A DNA stretch of 64,000 nt from Methanohalobium sp. (GTDB lineage: Archaea; Halobacteriota; Methanosarcinia; Methanosarcinales; Methanosarcinaceae), in NCBI RefSeq assembly GCF_018609725.1, contig NZ_JAHENT010000045.1, positions 33,049-97,048 on the forward strand, given 5' to 3'. The notes beneath the pieces were generated by a model. It worked only from the letters and a program-made list of their open reading frames with translations, did not search any database and was not told where the DNA came from. A program made the translations under genes and the position numbers. Every line of letters begins with the position of its first letter. Positions within the stretch are counted from its first letter, which is position 1. Shown piece by piece: positions 57,119-64,000 of the stretch.

Positions 57119-57221
57119 AATTAAATGTTGTATTTTTAAACTTATAAACCTTCTGCCCGGTATTTATTTTTATTATAAGTACAATTTTTAACGCAGAAAT
57201 ATATTTATAAACCTCTCATAT

Positions 57222-57269
57222 TCGTTCTGTTAAATCCAAATACCTATAACATTTATTTGTTCAGAACGA
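57222..57269. promoter_or_regulatory. Inverted repeat in the divergent promoter of the AAA and UPF0200 genes
   Basis: TCGTTCTG at 57222-57229 and CAGAACGA at 57262-57269 are perfect 8-bp inverted arms 32 bp apart. The right arm ends just before the CATATATAAAA box (about 57276-57287) of the plus-strand gene, a fitting place for a repressor or activator. Confidence 0.35.
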
Positions 57270-57305
57270 TTATATCATATATAAAAAACAATACAGGATA
57301 CAATC

Positions 57306-58289
57306 ATGAAAATTATAGCTTTTGTAGGAATGCCAGCGTCTGGAAAATCTGAAGCATCATCTGTTGTGGAAAAACTGGGTATTAAGGTCGTCAACATGGG
57401 TGATGTCATCAGAGAAGAAGTAGAAAGAATGTCATTGGAACCAACTGATGCTAATATCGGTGGTGTTGCCAACCAGCTTAGAAACGAAGAGGGATTTGAT
57501 GTAGTTGCAAAAAGAAGTGTTCCAAAAATAATGAAACTCTCTGAAGACCTGATAGCTATTGATGGTATCCGCGGGATTGCTGAAGTTGAAAGGTTTAAAA
57601 AAGAGTTTGGTGAGAAATTTACACTGGTATCTATTGATTCACCTCTTGAAATACGTTTTAAACGCGTTCAAAAACGCAAACGAAGCGATGATATGGCTGA
57701 TATTAATGAATTAAAAGAACGGGATGAAAGAGAACTCAGATGGGGGATGGACAAAGCAATGGAAATTGCAGATATTGTTATAGAAAATACAGGTACACTT
57801 GATGAGTTCAGAAATAAAATAGAATCCCTTGTAGAATATCTCATGGTCGAGGTGGAAGTCTCTGCGGTTGTCAATCCTACTGAAAATGAGAATTATGTAG
57901 CAAATACCATAAAAAACATTTTTGGTGACATCGAACTTGAAACACTGGACACCGCACAGCAGCACAAAAAACGGTTATCAGGTACTGGTGATGTTGAAAC
58001 TCTGAAAAATCTGCATGAAATGTTTAGAAAAGAAAAAATACTGGATACAGGAAGAATGCAACTGGAAGAAGGGCTTTCAATCGATGGTTTATACACTCAT
58101 TTTATTATTAACAAACAGGTGGCATCAGTAGGCAGGATGAACTTTCCGGCAGATGAGGAACCATTGGGATCTATACATGTTACCATTACCACCAGTTCAA
58201 AAGATGAAATGGAGAATATCTTTGACTGGTTGACACCCCCTACTGAAGAGGGAAAACCCAAATTTGAAATGGAAATAAGGCAATTCTAA
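57306..58289 (+). CDS. UPF0200/UPF0201 fusion: AAA-type nucleoside kinase-like plus RNA-binding-like domain
   Basis: A 327-residue two-domain protein. Residues 1 to about 180 are a P-loop kinase-like unit related to dephospho-CoA kinase (GMPASGKSEASSV near 8, VNMGDVIREEVERM, and KRVQKRKRSDD as lid). Residues about 185-327 match UPF0201, an RNA-binding-like fold (VEVSAVVNPTENENYVANTIKNIFGD...LSIDGLYTHFIINKQVASVGRMNF). Archaea encode these separately or fused, and the function is unknown. A TATA box centred about 25 nt before the ATG points to a leaderless transcript. Confidence 0.88.
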   Translation: MKIIAFVGMPASGKSEASSVVEKLGIKVVNMGDVIREEVERMSLEPTDANIGGVANQLRNEEGFDVVAKRSVPKIMKLSEDLIAIDGIRGIAEVERFKKEFGEKFTLVSIDSPLEIRFKRVQKRKRSDDMADINELKERDERELRWGMDKAMEIADIVIENTGTLDEFRNKIESLVEYLMVEVEVSAVVNPTENENYVANTIKNIFGDIELETLDTAQQHKKRLSGTGDVETLKNLHEMFRKEKILDTGRMQLEEGLSIDGLYTHFIINKQVASVGRMNFPADEEPLGSIHVTITTSSKDEMENIFDWLTPPTEEGKPKFEMEIRQF

Positions 58290-58292
58290 ATT

Positions 58293-59066
58293 ATGAACAT
58301 CAAAAGACTTAGTTTTTCATCCCATTCAGTAGTCGATAATCCATTCAACTGGGTTTATGGACTGGAAGATTATGGATATACCGGATGGGAAATTGTACAG
58401 GAAGGTTCCCAGAAATTGGATAATGATTCACTAAAAAATGTCAGAGAACTGCATGAGACCACTAATCTGGATATAACCATTCACCTTCCATTTTCAGACC
58501 TGAACCTTTCCAGTTTAAATCCCGGAATACATAGAGAAGTTCTGAACCAGATGAGATATAATCTGGAAATTGCATCCGAATTTGCAGACCTTGCAGTCAT
58601 TCATCCGGGATATAAGTCCCCTCATGGTGCACAGGTTCCGGAAAAAGCCTGGAATAAAACTGTCGAATCTCTGCAAAAAATCTGTGATTATGCTGATGAC
58701 TACAATATGCAGATTGCAGTTGAAAATATGCCAAACATTCCTCATATATTTGGTAAAGAGCCCCAGGAAATGATAGATATCATAAAATCGGTAAACAAAG
58801 ATAATCTGGGTATTACCTTTGATATTGGGCATGCAAACACATTGAGCATGGTGGATGATTTTTTGAATGAATGTAAAAACTGGATTACACATATCCACAT
58901 CCATGATAATAACGGTAAAAAAGACGAACATCTACCAGTAGGTTCTGGTGATATCAACTGGAAAAAGGTATTAGAGAATTTATCGAATTATAAAGGAAGA
59001 TATGTTACAGAATTAAGAACTCTTGAAGATGGAAAAAAGAGTTTGGAAAACATTAAAAGTATTTAA
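58293..59066 (+). CDS. Sugar phosphate isomerase/epimerase (AP endonuclease 2-like TIM barrel)
   Basis: A 257-residue xylose-isomerase-like TIM barrel protein. Metal-binding segments are TIHLPFSDLNLSS, LAVIHPGYKSPHG, IAVENMPNIPHIFG (Glu), ITFDIGHANTLS (Asp, His), ITHIHIHDNNGKKDEHLPVGSGDINW and a final Glu in YVTELR. Substrates in this family range from sugars and inosose to abasic DNA, and none can be assigned. It starts 3 nt after the UPF0200/0201 gene and shares its transcript. Confidence 0.9.
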   Translation: MNIKRLSFSSHSVVDNPFNWVYGLEDYGYTGWEIVQEGSQKLDNDSLKNVRELHETTNLDITIHLPFSDLNLSSLNPGIHREVLNQMRYNLEIASEFADLAVIHPGYKSPHGAQVPEKAWNKTVESLQKICDYADDYNMQIAVENMPNIPHIFGKEPQEMIDIIKSVNKDNLGITFDIGHANTLSMVDDFLNECKNWITHIHIHDNNGKKDEHLPVGSGDINWKKVLENLSNYKGRYVTELRTLEDGKKSLENIKSI

Positions 59067-59091
59067 CTTGTTTATTTTAAAAAAATACCAG

Positions 59092-59165
59092 CGGGCCGGA
59101 AGGGATTTGAACCCTTGACCTATAGATTAAGAGTCTATCGCTCTGCCTGACTAAGCTACCGGCCC
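59092..59165 (-). tRNA. trnK-CTT: tRNA-Lys (anticodon CTT)
   Basis: A 74-nt cloverleaf on the minus strand. The acceptor stem GGGCCGG pairs with CCGGCCC, the discriminator is G, and the D arm is GCTT...GAGC. The anticodon stem ATAGA/TCTAT carries loop CTCTTAA with anticodon CTT, and the T arm is AAGGG-TTCAAAT-CCCTT. No CCA is encoded and no intron is seen. The cognate class I LysRS lies at 12.5 kb. Confidence 0.97.
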
Positions 59166-59202
59166 ATAATCGGCAAAGCCGGTGTTTATATCGTATTGTG
59201 GT

Positions 59203-59210
59203 TATATATA
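59203..59210 (-). promoter_or_regulatory. TATA box of tRNA-Lys
   Basis: TATATAAC on the minus strand lies about 40 nt before the mature 5' end, giving an expected leader of about 15 nt. A small hairpin CCGGC-TTT-GCCG sits in that leader. Confidence 0.5.
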
Positions 59211-59231
59211 CATTTCGGATGGTAAATTTAT

Positions 59232-61046
59232 TTAGTGCTTAACCACACACTTTGATAACCCAATAATCTCTACTATATCACTGTTATCCGGACTGTAGAC
59301 TATCATCTGGCCCTTTTTAAGATAGGGGATTCGTTTTTCATATTCATTGGGCACGTTTAAAGCGTTGATAGCATTGTCATTTGTCAGGTTGAGTATTATT
59401 CTGGTGTTTATCTGTTTGAACACCGTATCATCTATATCCTGTGGATCCTGAGTAATCAGGAACAATCCAAGTCCTTCCTTCCTACCCTGACGTGCAGCAT
59501 CTGCAAATTTTGAAATGATTCGCCTTGAGTGTTCACCTGATGCCTTTGCGAGATAGCGGTGTGCTTCATCCAGTCCAAGAACTATAGGAGTTTTCCTTAC
59601 AGCCTCATCTCCCGAGGTGCTTAATTTATTATCCACAATTGTGGTCATAAGGGTTAGTACAATCAGGTCGCGTATAAGTGGTGAATTGATGTATTCTGTA
59701 GGAAACACACTAACCTGACCGGGTTTGAAAACCTCATCAAGGATATCAGTGATAGGTCGAGCATCCTGATCAAATACTTTTTCAAAAGCCCGGTTTTTAA
59801 CTCTTCTTACAATCCCATCGTATGAGGATTCATGGATTTTACCGCTATCTACATAAGTTGACCTTGTTGCCTCGTCTTCAATATAATCAAGGAATCCGCG
59901 GTAGGTATGTTCACCACTCTTTTTGAAATAATCCTCAAGAAGAATATCAAGAGCAAGATACTGGAGTTCAGTAAGACCTGCCGCTGCAATAAGCCATGAA
60001 TTGTTTTTCACAAGTTCAAAGGGGATGGTAAATTCTACCTGCTGGGCTCTGGATTTGCCATTGTACGAGTATCCATCCACTTTTGCAACAAAAGTTCTTG
60101 TATTAGACCATGAACCATATTCAACATTTTCAGAATTGAAACTGTATTCATCCTGTGTATTTATTTCCGGATTTTCCTCATACACCTGGGAATATTCATC
60201 CTGTGGGTCCATTATTACAACACAGGGGTTTTTCCACCTGTTCTCATCACTTCGCAGAACATATCGATTATCATCGCTCAGGAATTGGCGAAGAATGTTT
60301 TTTGTCATAAAAGTCTTACCTGTTCCTGTACTTCCACAGACAAGCATATGCCTAAAAATAAGTGGATCTCCCATGGAATAATCATTTCTAAGGTAATAAG
60401 GTACAGTAGGTGGTTCAGCTCTGGTTTTTACAAGTTCCCCTCCTACACTAAGATGTCCCAAGAATATACCCTCTTTCGGAATATTTAATCCGGTCTGGAT
60501 TTTGATTTTATCATCAACAGGAAGAATTGAGGTGTTGGGTTTGGGAATCCTGTCACTCATACGGCGTGTAAGCTGTTCACCATTTCCTCCGGGTTCATTG
60601 TACAGTATACATATAGGGTCAAGAAATGCCAGAAATTTGTAATCCTCTTCATCTGTAGTGTTGGATTTTAACATTCTTCGGGAATGTATCTCTGTTGCAT
60701 CATCAACTTCAAATTCCTGGATATAGCGCAACTTCCATATTCTTGCAAAAAGATCTTCATCCCCATAGGGCACAAGGACATAGGTTCCAAGACGTACATC
60801 CTGCCTTCTGGTTGTTGTTATATACCCTGTAAGAGTTGCATCAGATTCAGTAATTTCCACTGGCTCTATACCAGTTGTTACAATACCATAAGCGTGGTCT
60901 GTATCATTAGTATCTACATCTGGTACTTTATATTCCTCAAAATCAAAATCATCGGATTGCTGCGTTTCTTTATTATCGGTCTCATTTTCTTCTTCAGAAT
61001 CAAATTGTTCTGATGAGAAAGAAAGGATATCCCTGTCTTCAGACAT
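59232..61046 (-). CDS. herA: HerA-type DNA translocase/helicase
   Basis: A hexameric FtsK/HerA ATPase that works with NurA in DNA end resection. From ATG 61046 (MSEDRDILSFSS) it has 604 residues; the ORF-track start at 61094 would lie further inside nurA. An N-terminal HAS-barrel-like region (YGIVTTGIEPVEI...GTYVLVPYG) precedes Walker A LVCGSTGTGKTFMTKN near 250, Walker B in TPIVLGLDEAHRYLA near 495, and the RQGRKEGLGLFLITQDPQDID sensor region. ATGTCTGA provides an 8-nt overlap with nurA. Confidence 0.92.
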   Translation of the reverse strand: MSEDRDILSFSSEQFDSEEENETDNKETQQSDDFDFEEYKVPDVDTNDTDHAYGIVTTGIEPVEITESDATLTGYITTTRRQDVRLGTYVLVPYGDEDLFARIWKLRYIQEFEVDDATEIHSRRMLKSNTTDEEDYKFLAFLDPICILYNEPGGNGEQLTRRMSDRIPKPNTSILPVDDKIKIQTGLNIPKEGIFLGHLSVGGELVKTRAEPPTVPYYLRNDYSMGDPLIFRHMLVCGSTGTGKTFMTKNILRQFLSDDNRYVLRSDENRWKNPCVVIMDPQDEYSQVYEENPEINTQDEYSFNSENVEYGSWSNTRTFVAKVDGYSYNGKSRAQQVEFTIPFELVKNNSWLIAAAGLTELQYLALDILLEDYFKKSGEHTYRGFLDYIEDEATRSTYVDSGKIHESSYDGIVRRVKNRAFEKVFDQDARPITDILDEVFKPGQVSVFPTEYINSPLIRDLIVLTLMTTIVDNKLSTSGDEAVRKTPIVLGLDEAHRYLAKASGEHSRRIISKFADAARQGRKEGLGLFLITQDPQDIDDTVFKQINTRIILNLTNDNAINALNVPNEYEKRIPYLKKGQMIVYSPDNSDIVEIIGLSKCVVKH

Positions 61047-62292
61047 CGGTTTCACTCCAGCGTATATCGTTATATGAGGTGTCAATTCCAGCATTGAACT
61101 GTTGTTTTATATATTCACGTTCAGATTTGCGTATTTTTGCTATTGAATCAGCCTTGGATAATGTTTTGGGTATTCCGTTTATAGAAATATCATAGAGGAC
61201 TTTTCGTTTTATCATGTCTCTTATATTTGCATTTTTGGTAAGTCCATACGGCGATTCAATTTTGAAGATGACATCCATCCAGGGTACATATACCATAAAA
61301 AAGGTTAATGAATAATCATCTGCAGGATATTCATGTTCAAGTGTATCCTCTACCAAAGGAGATGTTGTGTTAAGCATTCGCTCGTAGAATTTGTTGGGTT
61401 GAATGAACCAGTTAGTATAGGTAATATTTTTATTTTCATCTGCCTCATCATTTTTTAATGAAAGAAGGTTTTTGAAAAACTGGGCATCCATCGTCCAAGG
61501 AATACCCCTTATACCGTTTTGTTTCATCGCCTGAATAACCTGAACGTCCTCTGGATTTTTAACAAATCCAATCAGTGGTTTCTGTTTTTTTATATGTTCG
61601 TCCATTATGTCAATATAATTTTGAAGTATAGTCTTTGTATGCGGATCATATTGAATCTGGATATCTTCGGATTCCACTACCATCCAGTACATAAGTCGTT
61701 TTGGATAGACTGGACCATCCATTATCAATACACCATTATCATCCAGCCCATCAAGCATCCAGTTTATATGTTCAGATTCTGCCAGATAGAGTGCTATATC
61801 ATGTACCATACGACCAATTCTTTTGTTCAAAAGCCCCGGCTGGATACGTATGATATTTTTACGCCCTGAACCACCATCAAATTCCTCCCATCCCTGTGTA
61901 GTTTTTATGGTTACAGTTTCACTGGGATTATAGGTAGCGGCTACAATTGTACGTTTCATATGTAAATCAAGATTAGTAGGTGTAGATGCCAGTGCACAAT
62001 GACAGAAATCTACAAATAGTCCGCTATCAAATGGAATTGGATTGGTACTGCCGCTGTCACATGCATAGGTTATATTAAATGGATCACTGGATTGAGCTAT
62101 GGACTCCACATTGACTTTACCACGGTACAGTTTTTCCATTGATTTGAGTACTATATTGCCTTTATATTTTAATTCCTGAAGATAACTAAAAATATCGGTT
62201 GTTATTTCGGATTCATCTTCATCTTCTAAAGAAACATCAATATTAGATGCAATCTGGGATATCTCTTTTATATGAACTGGTTCTAAGGTCAT
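61039..62292 (-). CDS. nurA: NurA-domain 5'-3' nuclease
   Basis: A 417-residue nuclease partner of HerA. NurA landmarks are TYACDSGSTNPIPFDSGLFVDFCHCAL near 75 (first active-site Asp), WMLDGLDDNGVLIMDGPVYP (second acidic site near 195), KPLIGFVKNPEDVQVI, and GLTKNANIRDMIKRKVLYDIS near the end. Together HerA-NurA would make 3' overhangs after Mre11-Rad50 processing. The family is usually somewhat shorter. A gene-free 294-bp AT-rich stretch separates it from the symporter. Confidence 0.9.
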   Translation of the reverse strand: MTLEPVHIKEISQIASNIDVSLEDEDESEITTDIFSYLQELKYKGNIVLKSMEKLYRGKVNVESIAQSSDPFNITYACDSGSTNPIPFDSGLFVDFCHCALASTPTNLDLHMKRTIVAATYNPSETVTIKTTQGWEEFDGGSGRKNIIRIQPGLLNKRIGRMVHDIALYLAESEHINWMLDGLDDNGVLIMDGPVYPKRLMYWMVVESEDIQIQYDPHTKTILQNYIDIMDEHIKKQKPLIGFVKNPEDVQVIQAMKQNGIRGIPWTMDAQFFKNLLSLKNDEADENKNITYTNWFIQPNKFYERMLNTTSPLVEDTLEHEYPADDYSLTFFMVYVPWMDVIFKIESPYGLTKNANIRDMIKRKVLYDISINGIPKTLSKADSIAKIRKSEREYIKQQFNAGIDTSYNDIRWSETDV

Positions 62293-62586
62293 GGTTTATA
62301 ATTGGGATTAATGGATTTAATATATAAATAACTGTAACTTTTATTTTTATAATTCTTTCTATTGATAATAATCAGTATTATTTGTTTTCAATACCAGTCA
62401 TATATCCAAAGGATAATTACCCCACCAGTTGTATATTATCCAGCCTGATTAAAAAGTTAAATTAAAAAATGTAAATTATATTTTTAAAACTGCTTATATA
62501 AGAAAACCTATATCTACAAATTTAGAGGTTATATCTCAAAATTTAAATATTTTTACAATATGCACAAAAAGCATCGAGGTTTTCAT
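62293..62586. other. 294-bp intergenic region between divergent nurA and symporter genes
   Basis: AT-rich with no supportable gene. CTTATATAAG near 62492-62501 is a likely TATA box for the symporter, giving a leader of roughly 65 nt. I see no strong inverted repeat. Confidence 0.4.
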
Positions 62587-64000
62587 TATGGAAAGCTATC
62601 AAACATTTCTTATTATGCTTGCTGTTTATCTGGCAGCACTTGTATCGATAGGATGGTATTTTACAAAAAGACAAAAGTCCATAACGGATTTCTGGCTTGC
62701 CGGCAGAAACATAGGGTCAATAGGAGTAGGATTTTCTGCTGCTGCATCATGGCTCACAGCTGGAGCTTTACTTTCTGTTATAGGACTTTATCTGTTAAAT
62801 GGTATGGGTTCGATATGGGGATTTGTTGTACCCAATATCCTCGCTCTTTTAATAATTGCAATCCTTGTCAGCAGAATCAAACATCTTCCCGCCATTACCC
62901 AACCGGAACTGCTTGAACAACGATACAGCAGTGCTATACGTGCCCCTGTGGCTGTCATTATTACAATTGTAATGATTCTTTTTGCAGTTGCTGACATCAA
63001 AGGGTTTGCCCTTGTTCTGGAAGTTTTCTTTGGTTTAAGCCCTATTTATGCAGCCGCCATTGTCGCAATTGCTGTATCAATATATGTCACCCTCGGTGGG
63101 CTTTCTGCTGTTGTATGGACAGATGTCCTTCAGTTTACATTTCTATCACTATTTGTTATATCCATGGCTATTGTCACCGTCGGAGCTGCCAGTTCAGGTG
63201 CATTTGAAGCATCTTCTGCAATGACAGTATCAGACGTCTTTGGTAATGTTAATTCATCCTGGTGGAATCCTTTCTCTGTGGGTATACCATTTGCACTTAT
63301 ATTCCTGATTGCAATAATACCCGGATGGATAACCGAACAGGATCCATGGCAGAGAGTCTGGGCTGCAAAAGATAGGAAATCAGCAAGGTTTGGAATGACA
63401 CTTGGAGCGTTCCTTATTACTGTTGTATTTGCTGCCTGTGCCGTTATCGCACTGGGGCTGAATTCACTCTATCCAGGAATTGATGCAGCCGGTTTTCCTG
63501 CAGGAATGGCAAGAGCAGAAACCGCTCTTTTGCAGTTTATAAACAGTTCATTTTCAACTTTTGTAGTTGGGCTCAGTGCAATAGGGCTTGCTGCCGCTGC
63601 CATGTCATGTACCGATACCTTTGCAACCTCTGGGGCTTCCTGTGTATCCCGCGATATTTACCAGAGATTTATAAAACCCGATGCAACAATGAAACAGATG
63701 CGTGTTGTTAACAGAATAAGTGTACTGTTTATTGTTGCATCTGCAACTATAATATCGTTTTATATTACAAGTATCCTTGATGCTATACATATTGCAACAT
63801 ATATCGCAAGCGCATCCTATTTCTTCCCGTTAATGGGAGGAATTTACTGGAAAAGAGCAACAAAAGAAGGTGCTATTGCAGGTCTCATTGTGGGAGCTAT
63901 AGCCCAGATTACACTCACTGTGATAGACCTTGCAAACACTGGTTCTATGGCTCAGCCGTATCTTCAAACCATACATCCGATTCTTAGAAGCCATGGTGTA
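62587..64000 (+). CDS. Sodium:solute symporter (SSS family), C-terminus outside window
   Basis: 471 codons are visible from ATG 62587 (MESYQTFLIMLAVYLAALVSIGWYF), preceded by GAGG, with no stop before the window edge. The SSS fold has 13 or more helices: KSITDFWLAGRNIGSIGVGFSAAASWLTAGALL near 30-60, the Na2-site region, YVTLGGLSAVVWTDVLQF near 165, GWITEQDPWQRVWAAKD near 255, and AAAAMSCTDTFATSGASCVSRDIYQ near 340 with the Na-binding Ser/Thr. It resembles the proline (PutP)/uncharacterised archaeal branch. The substrate is unknown; uptake of an osmolyte or amino acid is likely. Confidence 0.93.

Overview
The window is AT-rich archaeal DNA that I read as the chromosome of a methylotrophic or aceticlastic methanogen of the Methanosarcinaceae. 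The evidence is core methanogenesis genes (mer, ftr, an AtwA plus marker-protein operon), fpoF, the F420H2-input subunit of the membrane F420H2 dehydrogenase of cytochrome-containing Methanosarcinales, and archaeal information genes (class I LysRS, Fen1, aIF5A, NurA/HerA, Mre11/Rad50). Reading the stop codons, I find TAG in one gene only (ogt), all others using TAA or TGA. That fits a lineage that decodes TAG as pyrrolysine. The acidic proteins would suit a halophilic genus, but I cannot name the species.

Layout. 1-6841 (minus): SMC (N-terminal half, cut by the window edge), a coiled-coil protein with a repeated peptide motif, Rad50 and Mre11. 6929-11641 (minus): a rubredoxin-like/metallo-beta-lactamase protein, small Cys-rich proteins, HemD, NadM, and the mer-fpoF pair. 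11891-12346: a truncated TnpB relic with a hairpin. 12510-15506: class I LysRS, a methyltransferase, a BofA-like membrane protein and a nucleotide hydrolase-like protein. 15503-21360 (minus): a duplicated U32 protein, a lipoprotein pair, HisF, DUF1614 and DUF151 proteins. 21400-23205: an IS200/IS605 element with intact tnpA and a tnpB interrupted by one TGA. 23207-27807 (minus): Pcm with a zinc-finger partner, agmatinase, aIF5A and an aldehyde:ferredoxin oxidoreductase. 27952-30587: antiporter, ferredoxin, Ogt and a matrixin-type protease.

31047-39033 (plus) is the methanogenesis block: a HAD phosphatase-like protein, then AtwA and marker proteins 3, 6, 5, 15, 17 and 7 in a tight operon. This set is associated with ATP-dependent activation of methyl-coenzyme M reductase. 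39102-46646 holds an AhpD-like protein, a presenilin-type protease, small hypotheticals, Fen1, GpmI, an S2P protease with CBS domains and a TraB protein. 46690-55409 (minus) holds ftr, a CopB-type copper ATPase, a CooS-family protein, endonuclease III and the porCDAB operon. 55685-64000 holds an AAA ATPase with an unfamiliar N-domain, a UPF0200/UPF0201 fusion, a sugar-isomerase-like protein, tRNA-Lys(CTT), HerA-NurA and the start of a sodium:solute symporter.

The observation I rate highest is the CooS protein. By eye, the Cys that ligates the unique iron of the Ni-Fe C-cluster is replaced by Glu while the other ligands are kept. That resembles the deviant CooS-V of Carboxydothermus, which carries an Fe-S-O hybrid cluster and is not a true CO dehydrogenase. 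I see no CRISPR array, no prophage and no defence island.
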